Positions 1-5,941 of a stretch of 7,493 bases of DNA are shown here, one piece after another. Each line of letters starts with the position of its first letter. The first letter of the stretch is position 1. Made by a program: the position numbers and the translations under genes. Location of the stretch: contig URYV01000074.1 of NCBI GenBank assembly GCA_900552285.1, positions 1 through 7,493 on the forward strand. The letters are read 5' to 3'. The notes beneath the pieces are model-generated. The model saw only the letters and a list, made by a program, of their open reading frames with translations, was not told the DNA's origin and did not search any database. This stretch comes from an uncultured Oscillospiraceae bacterium (GTDB taxonomy: Bacteria; Bacillota; Clostridia; Oscillospirales; Acutalibacteraceae).

Positions 1-55
1 AACCCCCGACCTGCTGATTACAAATCAGCTGCTCTACCAACTGAGCTACACCAGC
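1..55 (-). tRNA. tRNA-Thr (anticodon TGU), 3' end cut by window edge
   Basis: Read on the minus strand, this begins with the acceptor strand GCTGGTG, followed by a standard D-arm (AGCTCAGTTGGTAGAGC). A 5-bp anticodon stem GCTGA/TCAGC then encloses the loop TTTGTAA. The anticodon TGT lies at plus positions 20-22 and decodes the threonine codon ACA (and ACG by wobble). The variable region and the first side of the T-arm (GGGGGTT) are present. The T-loop, the 3' acceptor strand and any encoded CCA lie beyond position 1, so the gene is partial here only because of the window edge. It has its own promoter about 25 bp upstream. Further tRNA genes could follow to the left but cannot be seen. Confidence 0.95.
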
Positions 56-80
56 AAGTTGTTCGCTGAACGCAAGTGAT

Positions 81-109
81 AATATATCATAAAAGCCCGC
101 CGCTGTCAA
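81..109 (-). promoter_or_regulatory. Sigma-A type promoter of tRNA-Thr
   Basis: On the minus strand there is a perfect -35 box TTGACA (plus 104-109), a 17-bp spacer, and a -10 box TATATT (plus 81-86, five of six to consensus). Transcription would start near position 74, about 20 bp before the mature tRNA 5' end at 55. That is a normal short leader for RNase P to remove. This is the strongest -35 box seen in the window, which fits a stable-RNA gene. Confidence 0.85.
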
Positions 110-153
110 GAGTTTTTTTAAAAATTTTTACCCCGAAAGGGTTTTTAATATTT

Positions 154-690
154 TCAGGTCTCAGCCGGCTTTTGCTGCTCGGAAATCGGAGTCAGCGAAA
201 AAACAAGGTCAAAATATTCCTTGCCGTAATTGTGAAAGCTCCCTTCCTTTATCATGCGGGAAAGTTCCTCCTTTGAGACCCACTTGGCCCGCTCGACCTC
301 TTCCTTTTGCAGGTTAAGCCCCGCAGGCTCGACATCGGTCTGAACCTGCCATATATCAATAAAGGAAATTCGGCGCTTTATGCGGGCGGCAAAGCGCATT
401 TGTCCCTCGGAAGGATTTATTCCGAGTTCCTCAAAAAGCTCTCGTCTTGCGCCCTGCTCCGACTGCTCGCCGGCAACCACGGCTCCTCCCGTGGCAGCCC
501 ATTCACCCGCCATGGGCTGTTTAAAGGGACTGCGCTGCTGAATAAGAAACTCGCCGCGTGAATTGGTCACCCAAATATGCACCACAAGGTGAAACCGTCC
601 CTTGGGGAATTTTCCCTTGAGCCGACGGCAAACCGTTTGCCCTGTCGGACGGCCCTTAAAATCCAAAACATCCCAAAACTCTTTGTTCAT
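154..690 (-). CDS. Nudix hydrolase (NTP/NDP-X pyrophosphohydrolase family)
   Basis: This 178-residue protein has a complete Nudix box, G-x5-E-x7-REL-x-EE-x-G-I, at residues 69-91 (G69, E75, R83-E84-L85, E87-E88, G90-I91). These glutamates bind the divalent metals used to cut the pyrophosphate bond of nucleoside-diphosphate-linked substrates. The N-terminus (EFWDVLDFKGRPTG) resembles the opening strand of the IDI-like Nudix subgroup often annotated in Firmicutes. Family membership does not tell the substrate, and I see no evidence that it is a true isopentenyl-diphosphate isomerase. The ATG overlaps the TGA of the upstream membrane-protein gene (ATGA, 687-690). A GAGG Shine-Dalgarno core lies 6 nt upstream at 697-700, inside that gene, so translation is probably coupled. 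It is likely cytosolic; no signal peptide is seen. The family call is very firm; the specific function is unknown. Confidence 0.93.
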   Translation of the reverse strand: MNKEFWDVLDFKGRPTGQTVCRRLKGKFPKGRFHLVVHIWVTNSRGEFLIQQRSPFKQPMAGEWAATGGAVVAGEQSEQGARRELFEELGINPSEGQMRFAARIKRRISFIDIWQVQTDVEPAGLNLQKEEVERAKWVSKEELSRMIKEGSFHNYGKEYFDLVFSLTPISEQQKPAET

Positions 691-1382
691 CTACCGCCTC
701 GTCCCCCTTTCGACTCGGATTTTTCGTTTTCATATTCTTCAATGACCTGCTGCCATTTTTCGTCGCTCATAAGCTCGCCCGACACCGAAAAACGGGAATA
801 GATTTTATTTATCTCCCGCTCAAAGGCCGCCCTTTCAAGACGCGCGTCCCGAAGCTCGATTATCAGAATTACAAGGGCAAAAACCGCCATAAGCAGCACG
901 GGCAGATAAAACCATACAATCATGTTGGGATTGGCGGTGCGGTAGTCGTTTTCCGAATTGAGAGGATAAACCGCGGTTATTTGGAAAATATGTCCCGCCA
1001 AAAGGGCGATGTTGACAAAAGTAATTATGCAGGAGGCAACCCTCTTTTTCTTAATCATGAGCACAAAGCTTGCGGCAAGCAGCACAAGGCAGGCAAGGGT
1101 CATAAAGCGGTCGTTTGCAAAAAGCGACAGCTTTTCGGCATTGCCCGCGGCGGCATAGCGCTCGACGGCAAGAGAGGATATAAAAAGATTTAAAATTATA
1201 ACGAGGAAATACCACACCGAAAAGACATAAAAAAGAAATTTTGCCGTGTTATAAAGACTTCCGCCCACATGCTTGTATTTTTCCTTCTTGGGCAGGTGTT
1301 TTTCAAAAAGCTCGCCTCTGACCCGCTCGAGCACCAAGTTTTCTCCGCGGGTTCTCAGCTCCTGTGACGATATTTTTTCCAT
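687..1382 (-). CDS. Four-helix membrane protein of unknown function
   Basis: I do not recognise a family for this 231-residue protein. It has a charged N-terminal cytoplasmic-looking stretch (residues 1-46) and four hydrophobic segments at about 48-71, 93-110, 115-138 and 153-176. A charged, probably helical C-terminal tail (177-231) ends in a Gly/Arg-rich stretch (KGGRGGR). KKKR at 111-114, between helices 2 and 3, suggests a cytoplasmic loop; with an even number of helices, both ends would then be cytoplasmic. There is no cleavable signal peptide and no catalytic motif. The start is supported by an AGAAGGTG Shine-Dalgarno sequence with its GAAGG core 7 nt before the ATG. The gene lies 58 bp after tex and shares a 4-bp stop/start overlap with the Nudix gene, so it is probably expressed with that gene. 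The gene call is good; the function is open. Confidence 0.85.
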   Translation of the reverse strand: MEKISSQELRTRGENLVLERVRGELFEKHLPKKEKYKHVGGSLYNTAKFLFYVFSVWYFLVIILNLFISSLAVERYAAAGNAEKLSLFANDRFMTLACLVLLAASFVLMIKKKRVASCIITFVNIALLAGHIFQITAVYPLNSENDYRTANPNMIVWFYLPVLLMAVFALVILIIELRDARLERAAFEREINKIYSRFSVSGELMSDEKWQQVIEEYENEKSESKGGRGGR

Positions 1383-1401
1383 GCTTTCACCTTCTTTTAT
1401 T

Positions 1402-1430
1402 ATTATACATACATCCGCCCGTCATTGCAA
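1402..1430 (-). promoter_or_regulatory. Candidate promoter for the membrane protein-Nudix pair
   Basis: In the 58-bp gap after tex, the minus strand carries a perfect TATAAT (plus 1402-1407). A 17-bp spacer separates it from TTGCAA (plus 1425-1430, four of six to the -35 consensus). The predicted start would fall near 1395, inside the Shine-Dalgarno area of the membrane-protein gene, giving a very short leader of roughly 13 nt. That is the main reason for caution. If real, it would let the two downstream genes be expressed independently of tex. Confidence 0.5.
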
Positions 1431-1440
1431 GAGCAATATA

Positions 1441-3594
1441 CTACTGCTCCACGCCCTTCATGGTGAGGCTTATGCGCTTTTTTTCAAGATCGACCGAAAG
1501 CACCTTAACATTCACGACGTCTCCGACGCTTAACACCTCGGAAGGATGCTTTATAAATTTATCGCATATATGGGAAATGTGCACAAGGCCGTCCTGATGT
1601 ACTCCGATGTCCACAAAGGCACCGAAGTCGATAACGTTTCTCACGGTGCCCTTTATGGTCATGCCTTCCTTTAAATCCTTCATTTCAAGGACGTCGGTAC
1701 GCAGCAGCGGAGCGGGGAGCTCGTCTCTCGGGTCTCTTCCCGGCTTTGAAAGCTCGGCTACAATATCGTTGAGGGTGGGAACGCCCACCGAAAGCTCCTC
1801 GGCGAGATTTTCCGCTCCCCGAGTCTTTACAAGTTTCTCGAGAGAGCCCGGCTTTTCACCCGACAGCTCCTTTTTGCCGAATCCGAAGCCTTCAAGCAGC
1901 TTTTCGGCGATTTTATAGCTTTCGGGATGAACCGATGTGCTGTCGAGAGGATTTTTCCCGTCGTAGATCCGCAAAAATCCCGCACATTGTTCAAAGGCCT
2001 TGGGGCCGAGCTTCGGCACCTTTTTAAGTTCCGTCCGCGATTCAAACCGTCCGTTTTGCTCACGGTAGGACACAATATTTTTGCACACCGCCGAGGAAAG
2101 CCCCGAAATGTGGGAAAGAAGGGATTCGGAGGCCGTGTTAAGGTCGGCGCCCACGCTGTTTACACAGTCCTCCACCACCCCGTCAAGAGCCTCCGAAAGG
2201 CGCTTTTGGGGCATATCGTGCTGATATTGGCCGACGCCTATCGCCTTGGGCTCGATTTTAACAAGCTCGGCAAGAGGGTCCTGAAGCCGCCGTGCAATGG
2301 AAACGGCGCTCCGAAGGGTCAAATCAAAATCCGGCATTTCCTCTGCGGCAAGCTTGGATGCCGAGTAGACGCTTGCTCCCGCCTCGCTCACAACCATATA
2401 TGACACCTTGCGGTTTACTTCCGACAGCACCGACACGGTGAACATTTCGGTTTCCTTGGAGGCGGTTCCGTTGCCGATGGCGATAATATCGACCGAGTGC
2501 TTTTCAATAAGCTTTTTAAGGGTCTGCTTTGAGGCCTCTGCCTGCGCCTTGCCGTGGGTGGGATATATAACCGCCGTGTCCAACACCTTTCCCGTGGGGT
2601 CGACAACCGCCACCTTGCACCCCGTTCTGTATCCCGGGTCAAGACCTATGGCTGTTTTGCCCTTTATGGGCGGTTGAAGCAGCAGCTGACGGAGATTTGT
2701 GCCGAAAACCTTTATGGCGGCCTCGTCGGCCGATTCGGTCAGCTCGTTTCTTATTTCCCGCTCGACCGAAGGGAAAACAAGACGGGAATATGCGTCATCG
2801 CAGGCCTCCTTTACGGCAGCCGCGCAGGGGGTGTCTCCCTTTACGAACATGGAATATACGGCGTTGAGGGGCTTTTCGGCGTCCACCGTCACCGACACCT
2901 TCAAAAAGCCCTCCTTTTCCCCTCTGTTCAAAGCAAGTACGCGGTGCCCCGCAATTTTATTAACCTTTTGGGAAAATTCATAATAGGTTTCGTAAACGCT
3001 TTTTTCGTCCTTTGCCGCCGAGGATTCGATAAAGCCGTTTAAATAGACAAGATTTCTCACCCTGCGCCTGACATCGGCATTGTCGGAAACACTTTCGGCA
3101 ATAATATCCTTTGCGCCGGCAAGAGCCTGTTCGGCGTTTTCCACCTGCTTTTCGGGGTCAACATATTTTTCCGCAAGGATAAGCGGCTGCTCGCCCGTTT
3201 GCTGACAGAGCAGAATTTCGGTTGCCAGCGGCTCGAGGCCCTTTTGCTTTGCGACCGACGCGCGGGTTTTCCTTTTCGGCCTGAAGGGACGGTATATGTC
3301 CTCAAGCTCAGTTAAGGTTTCGGCCTTTTTAAGGGCAGCGGTGATTTCTTCAGTCATGTTGCCCTGCTCGGAAATCAGATTTCCGATTTCCTCACGGCGT
3401 GCATCGAGCTTTCGAAGGAATTCCAGACGTTCGGCAATGCTCCTTATGAGCTGGTCGTCCATTGTTCCGTGCATTTCCTTGCGGTAACGGGCGATAAAGG
3501 GGATGGTGTTTCCCTCGTCCAGAAGGTCTATTATATTCTGAGCATGAAGCTCCTTCACCGAAAATTCTTCGGCAAGTTTTTTGGCATAGTCCAT
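1441..3594 (-). CDS. tex: Tex-family RNA-binding transcription accessory protein
   Basis: This is a 717-residue protein when read from the ATG at 3594, matching the roughly 720-residue Gram-positive Tex (YdcI) proteins. The N-terminal helical Tex domain carries the typical NTIPFIARYRKE motif at about residues 29-40. A YqgF/RNase H-like fold begins at about 314 (AIGLDPGYRTGCK). A double helix-hairpin-helix region spans about 470-541, with the family signatures CVNSVGADLNTAS and KAFEQCAGFLRI. A C-terminal S1 RNA-binding domain spans about 644-717 (GTVRNVIDFGAFVDIG). Tex proteins bind nucleic acids and RNA polymerase and affect transcription or stress tolerance; the exact role in this organism is inferred. 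The frame stays open upstream to 3666, but the ATG at 3594 has a GAAAGGA Shine-Dalgarno site 8 nt upstream, and the extra 24 residues would cover the candidate promoter. No frameshift is visible. Confidence 0.96.
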   Translation of the reverse strand: MDYAKKLAEEFSVKELHAQNIIDLLDEGNTIPFIARYRKEMHGTMDDQLIRSIAERLEFLRKLDARREEIGNLISEQGNMTEEITAALKKAETLTELEDIYRPFRPKRKTRASVAKQKGLEPLATEILLCQQTGEQPLILAEKYVDPEKQVENAEQALAGAKDIIAESVSDNADVRRRVRNLVYLNGFIESSAAKDEKSVYETYYEFSQKVNKIAGHRVLALNRGEKEGFLKVSVTVDAEKPLNAVYSMFVKGDTPCAAAVKEACDDAYSRLVFPSVEREIRNELTESADEAAIKVFGTNLRQLLLQPPIKGKTAIGLDPGYRTGCKVAVVDPTGKVLDTAVIYPTHGKAQAEASKQTLKKLIEKHSVDIIAIGNGTASKETEMFTVSVLSEVNRKVSYMVVSEAGASVYSASKLAAEEMPDFDLTLRSAVSIARRLQDPLAELVKIEPKAIGVGQYQHDMPQKRLSEALDGVVEDCVNSVGADLNTASESLLSHISGLSSAVCKNIVSYREQNGRFESRTELKKVPKLGPKAFEQCAGFLRIYDGKNPLDSTSVHPESYKIAEKLLEGFGFGKKELSGEKPGSLEKLVKTRGAENLAEELSVGVPTLNDIVAELSKPGRDPRDELPAPLLRTDVLEMKDLKEGMTIKGTVRNVIDFGAFVDIGVHQDGLVHISHICDKFIKHPSEVLSVGDVVNVKVLSVDLEKKRISLTMKGVEQ

Positions 3595-3634
3595 TTCATT
3601 TTTCCTTTCGGCAATCGATTTTGCCGTTTTTTTT

Positions 3635-3666
3635 ATTATAATATCATATTTTTCCGCTAAGGGCAA
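3635..3666 (-). promoter_or_regulatory. Candidate tex promoter (good -10, poor -35)
   Basis: The minus strand has a perfect TATAAT at plus 3635-3640, in a very A+T-rich stretch that also holds a second -10-like TATGAT at 3643-3648. The nearest -35-like hexamer is TTGCCC (3661-3666), at an over-long 20-bp spacing, so the -35 assignment is weak. The position, about 40 bp before the tex ATG, fits a leader of normal length. The promoter faces away from the one upstream of the HAD gene. Confidence 0.45.
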
Positions 3667-3668
3667 CC

Positions 3669-3679
3669 TTAAGCAACAA
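3669..3679 (+). repeat. Left copy of 11-bp direct repeat TTAAGCAACAA
   Basis: This is identical to 3832-3842, and the two copies bracket the 79-bp inverted-repeat element. It could be a target duplication left by an insertion, a short regulatory site, or chance. Looser similarity continues a few bases beyond the exact match in both copies (CAAACC here, CGAACC there). Confidence 0.5.
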
Positions 3680-3728
3680 GCAACTCAAACCGCGGTGAGT
3701 GATAAATCGGAGGCTTATTCGAAAGCTT

Positions 3729-3807
3729 ACAATCCTTCAGTCAGCTTCGCTGACAGCTCCCTTTACACAAGGGAGGCGGCACGGCACAGCCGTGACGGAG
3801 GGATTGT
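3729..3807. repeat. 79-bp inverted-repeat element with three internal hairpins
   Basis: The 15-nt ends form a near-perfect inverted repeat: 3729-3743 (starting ACAATCC) pairs with 3793-3807 (ending GGATTGT) with one A-G mismatch and one T-G wobble. Between them lie three hairpins: GTCAGC/GCTGAC with loop TTC (3740-3754), CTCCCTT/AAGGGAG with loop TACAC (3757-3775), and CACGGC/GCCGTG with loop ACA (3780-3794). The folded form is a cloverleaf-like four-arm structure, although the outer stem shares its inner four base pairs with the first and third hairpins. No protein is encoded and there is only one copy in the window. The design is that of a short non-autonomous palindromic element (MITE-, REP- or BOX-like). 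I recall similar sequences between genes of gut Clostridia but cannot verify that here. It lies upstream of both flanking promoters, so it is unlikely to be a terminator for either gene. Confidence 0.8.
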
Positions 3808-3831
3808 CATTCTTTTTCCCATCTCATTCAA

Positions 3832-3842
3832 TTAAGCAACAA
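3832..3842 (+). repeat. Right copy of 11-bp direct repeat TTAAGCAACAA
   Basis: This is an exact match to 3669-3679, starting 25 bp after the end of the inverted-repeat element and ending 11 bp before the -35 box of the HAD promoter. See the left copy for possible meanings. Confidence 0.5.
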
Positions 3843-3853
3843 ACGGTCGAACC

Positions 3854-3882
3854 TTGCGCGAAAAATTTTTCCGTGATATAAT
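3854..3882 (+). promoter_or_regulatory. Promoter of the HAD phosphatase gene
   Basis: TTGCGC (3854-3859) is followed by a 17-bp spacer and a perfect TATAAT (3877-3882). A TGA directly before the -10 box (3874-3876) forms an extended -10 element. The spacer contains the symmetric run AAAAATTTTT (3861-3870). The expected start near 3889 gives a leader of under 20 nt. The AAAGGAGA Shine-Dalgarno sequence (3893-3900) has its AGGAG core 7 nt before the ATG at 3907. Confidence 0.75.
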
Positions 3883-3906
3883 TACCCTTGTCAAAGGAGA
3901 AATTAA

Positions 3907-4587
3907 ATGAAAAATATTATATTGATTGATTTGGACGAGACCCTTCTCGACTTTAAGGCCGACGAAAAAGCCGCCCTGACAAAGACGCTCACCACCCTCG
4001 GCATTGAGCCCTCAAAGGACACGCTCGAGCTTTACAGCCGCATAAACTCGGCGCAATGGAAGCGGCTTGAAAAAAGAGAAATAACAAGAGAGCAGGTAAA
4101 GGAAAACCGCTACCGTCTGCTTTTTGAGGCCTTGGGAAAAGACACGGACCCTCAAAAGGCCAACGAAATTTACGAAAAAGAGCTTGCAAAGCAGGGGCGG
4201 CTGCTTTCGGGCGCAAGAGAAGCCCTTGAGCGGCTTTACGGAAAAGTCCGCCTTTTTATCGCCTCAAACGGAACCGTTGACGTGCAAAACGGGCGTATAA
4301 ACAACACCGGAATCGGTAAATATTTTGAAAAGGCCTTTTTTTCCGAAAAAATCGGTTTCGAAAAGCCGGACAAAAGGTTTTTCGACGCCTGCTTTGCCCA
4401 AATCCCGAATTTTAAAAAAGAAAACGCCGTCATAATCGGCGACAGTCTTTCCTCCGACATTCTCGGCGGAAAAAACGCAGGCATCACTACCGTTTGGCTT
4501 AACAAATCGGGGGACGGCTCTCCCCTTGCCGACATGACCCTGAAAAATATAAGTGAGGCCGCCGATGCCGTAATAAAGGGCTTGTAA
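3907..4587 (+). CDS. HAD-superfamily hydrolase, YjjG/YfnB-like nucleotidase
   Basis: This 226-residue protein carries all four haloacid-dehalogenase motifs. Motif I is DLDET at 8-12, with D8 as nucleophile and D10 as general acid/base. Motif II is S120-N121. Motif III is K153 in the FEKPDKRFF context. Motif IV is IGDSLSSDILGG at about 177-188, with D179 and D184. The insert after motif I (about 15-95) is the helical cap of subfamily I. Length, cap sequence (QWKRLEKREIT) and the ending (SDILGGKNAGI...WLN) match the YjjG/YfnB group. In E. coli, YjjG is a 5'-nucleotidase that removes phosphate from pyrimidine and non-canonical nucleotides. That activity is a family-based inference; the HAD fold itself is clear. 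The gene has its own promoter. Its stop codon lies within the -35 box of the tyrS promoter, so tyrS starts a separate transcript. Confidence 0.92.
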   Translation: MKNIILIDLDETLLDFKADEKAALTKTLTTLGIEPSKDTLELYSRINSAQWKRLEKREITREQVKENRYRLLFEALGKDTDPQKANEIYEKELAKQGRLLSGAREALERLYGKVRLFIASNGTVDVQNGRINNTGIGKYFEKAFFSEKIGFEKPDKRFFDACFAQIPNFKKENAVIIGDSLSSDILGGKNAGITTVWLNKSGDGSPLADMTLKNISEAADAVIKGL

Positions 4588-4610
4588 TAACGGACATTTA
4601 ATGCTATAAT
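4582..4610 (+). promoter_or_regulatory. Promoter of tyrS, overlapping the end of the HAD gene
   Basis: TTGTAA (4582-4587, four of six to consensus) contains the last Leu codon bases and the TAA stop of the HAD gene. After a 17-bp spacer comes a perfect TATAAT (4605-4610), preceded by TGC (4602-4604), an extended -10. The predicted start is near 4617, leaving a leader of about 30 nt before the ATG at 4648. That is too short for a T-box riboswitch. Confidence 0.75.
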
Positions 4611-4647
4611 GACTTAACTGTGACTTTTTAATAGCGGAGTGATAAAA

Positions 4648-5874
4648 ATGACTTTATACGAAGAACTCGAATGGAGAGGTCTTATTCAGGATATTTCCTC
4701 AAAAGACCTTATCGACAAGCTTAACGCCGGCGGAATGACCTTTTATATAGGCACCGACCCCACCGCCGACAGCCTGCACCTCGGACACTATTCCTCCTTC
4801 CTCATCACCCGCCGTCTTGCCAAGGCAGGCCACACCCCCATCATTCTTGTGGGAGCGGCCACCGGTCTTATCGGCGACCCGAGAGGCACCACCGAGCGCG
4901 CTCTTTCCGACAGGGACACCGTTTTCAAAAACTATGAGGCCTTAAAGGCTCAGGTTCAGAAATTCTTTCCCTTTGAAGTGGTCAACAATTATGACTGGGT
5001 CAAGGACATTCACATTATCGACTTTTTCCGCGATTACGGCAAATATATAAACGTCAACTATATGCTTAACAAGGATCTTGTGCGCCGTCAGATGGAAACG
5101 GGCATATCCTATGCCGAGTTTTCCTATATGCTCATTCAGGGACTCGACTTCAAATGGCTGCACGAGCACAAGGGCGTCGACCTTCAGGTGGCGGGCTCCG
5201 ACCAATGGGGCAATATCACCACCGGTATCGAGCTTATAAGAAAGACCACCGGCGACGAGGTTTATGCAATGACCATGCCCCTTGTGACCGACGCAAACGG
5301 CAACAAGTTCGGCAAGAGCGAGGGCAATGCCGTTTGGATCGACAAAAACAAAACAAGCTCCTACGAACTTTACCAGTTCCTGCTCAATTCCGAGGATTCG
5401 GTGGTTATCGATTACCTTAAAAAGCTGACCTTCCTCGACAAAGAAACCATCGAGCAGATTGAAAAGGAGCACTTTGCCGCTCCCGAAAAGCGCATGGCTC
5501 AAAAGCGCCTTGCAAAGGAAATTCTTGACGACCTTCACGGCGAAGGCGCCTTTGAAGAGGCCGAAAAAATCAGCGAGCTCATGTTCAAGGGCGACGTAAA
5601 GCACATTCCCGTCAGAGATTTGCTCTCGGCTCTTTCTCAGGTTCCCCATTTTGAGGCCGAAAAGGGAAAGCTTATCGACATTCTTGTGGAAGCCAAGGTT
5701 TTCCCCTCCAAGCGAGAGGTCAGAGAAATGGCCAAGAACAAGGCTCTCACCGTTAACGGCGACGCCGTGGAAAACCCCGACGAACTTGACATCACCTCCG
5801 ACAACCTCATCGACGGAAAATACCTTGTGGTCAGAAGAGGCAAGAAAAAATATTTTGTCGGTGAAATAAAATAA
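4648..5874 (+). CDS. tyrS: Tyrosyl-tRNA synthetase (class I)
   Basis: This 408-residue enzyme joins tyrosine to tRNA-Tyr using ATP in the cytosol. The class I ATP-binding signature is HLGH at 44-47, within DPTADSLHLGH. The second signature is KFGKS at 220-224. Tyrosine-pocket residues known from the Bacillus stearothermophilus enzyme are all visible: Y33, D77 (IGDPRG), Y160, Q164 and D167 (SYMLIQGLDF), and Q186 (GSDQWGN). A C-terminal S4-type RNA-binding domain covers about 340-408 (SKREVREMAKNKALTVNG). Length is slightly under the usual 410-425 residues, mostly through a shorter stretch between residues 77 and 160. A GTG at 4639 is in frame, but the ATG at 4648 is preferred because GGAG (4636-4639) lies 8 nt before it. 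No T-box leader precedes it. All catalytic residues are present, so it should be functional. Confidence 0.98.
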   Translation: MTLYEELEWRGLIQDISSKDLIDKLNAGGMTFYIGTDPTADSLHLGHYSSFLITRRLAKAGHTPIILVGAATGLIGDPRGTTERALSDRDTVFKNYEALKAQVQKFFPFEVVNNYDWVKDIHIIDFFRDYGKYINVNYMLNKDLVRRQMETGISYAEFSYMLIQGLDFKWLHEHKGVDLQVAGSDQWGNITTGIELIRKTTGDEVYAMTMPLVTDANGNKFGKSEGNAVWIDKNKTSSYELYQFLLNSEDSVVIDYLKKLTFLDKETIEQIEKEHFAAPEKRMAQKRLAKEILDDLHGEGAFEEAEKISELMFKGDVKHIPVRDLLSALSQVPHFEAEKGKLIDILVEAKVFPSKREVREMAKNKALTVNGDAVENPDELDITSDNLIDGKYLVVRRGKKKYFVGEIK

Positions 5875-5884
5875 TAAAACAATA

Positions 5885-5917
5885 AAACCCGTCGAATCAT
5901 TTTAACTCGGCGGGTTT
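5885..5917 (+). terminator. Stem-loop after tyrS, probable weak terminator
   Basis: The arms 5885-5895 (AAACCCGTCGA) and 5907-5917 (TCGGCGGGTTT) form an 11-bp stem with one T-G wobble and an 11-nt loop. Only three T residues end the stem before AAAATT follows, so it lacks a strong U-tract. It begins 11 bp after the tyrS stop codon and sits in the 67-bp gap before chrA. Partial read-through into the chrA genes is likely, since I find no good promoter between the hairpin and the first chrA start. Confidence 0.55.
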
Positions 5918-5941
5918 AAAATTCGGAAAGGATTGGTTTTT

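Larger units (their letters stand above)
3595..3906. other. 312-bp divergent intergenic region between tex and the HAD gene
   Basis: No convincing gene lies here; the short frames crossing it have no Shine-Dalgarno site or recognisable protein. It contains, left to right: the tex Shine-Dalgarno site and candidate promoter (about 3603-3666), one copy of TTAAGCAACAA (3669-3679), about 50 bp of unremarkable sequence, a 79-bp inverted-repeat element (3729-3807), a second TTAAGCAACAA (3832-3842), and the HAD promoter (3854-3882) with its ribosome binding site. Confidence 0.8.

Noticed and set aside
130..142. Short hairpin ACCC/GGGT downstream of the Nudix gene, as a possible terminator
   Set aside because: The stem is only 4 bp, and on the minus strand it is followed by AAAAA before TTTTT, so it does not have terminator form in the direction needed. 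The T-run follows it on the plus strand, where no gene ends.
1927..2677. Plus-strand open frames of 158 and 89 codons across tex
   Set aside because: They are shadows of the tex coding sequence; tex has an intact domain order with no frameshift, and these frames resemble no protein.
3595..3666. N-terminal extension of tex by 24 residues
   Set aside because: The extension would cover the candidate promoter and the strong Shine-Dalgarno site that serves the ATG at 3594; Tex proteins normally begin close to that point.
3699..3881. A 60-codon plus-strand open frame over the intergenic repeat
   Set aside because: It runs through the inverted-repeat element and the HAD promoter, has no Shine-Dalgarno site, and resembles no known protein.
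4942..5649. Long open frame of 235 codons on the minus strand across tyrS
   Set aside because: It is wholly antisense to a gene with every expected catalytic motif, shows no recognisable domain, and results from the codon bias of tyrS.
5845..5941. Separate promoter for the chrA pair
   Set aside because: The A+T-rich sequence gives several -10-like words, but none has a -35 box at an acceptable distance, so none can be supported.
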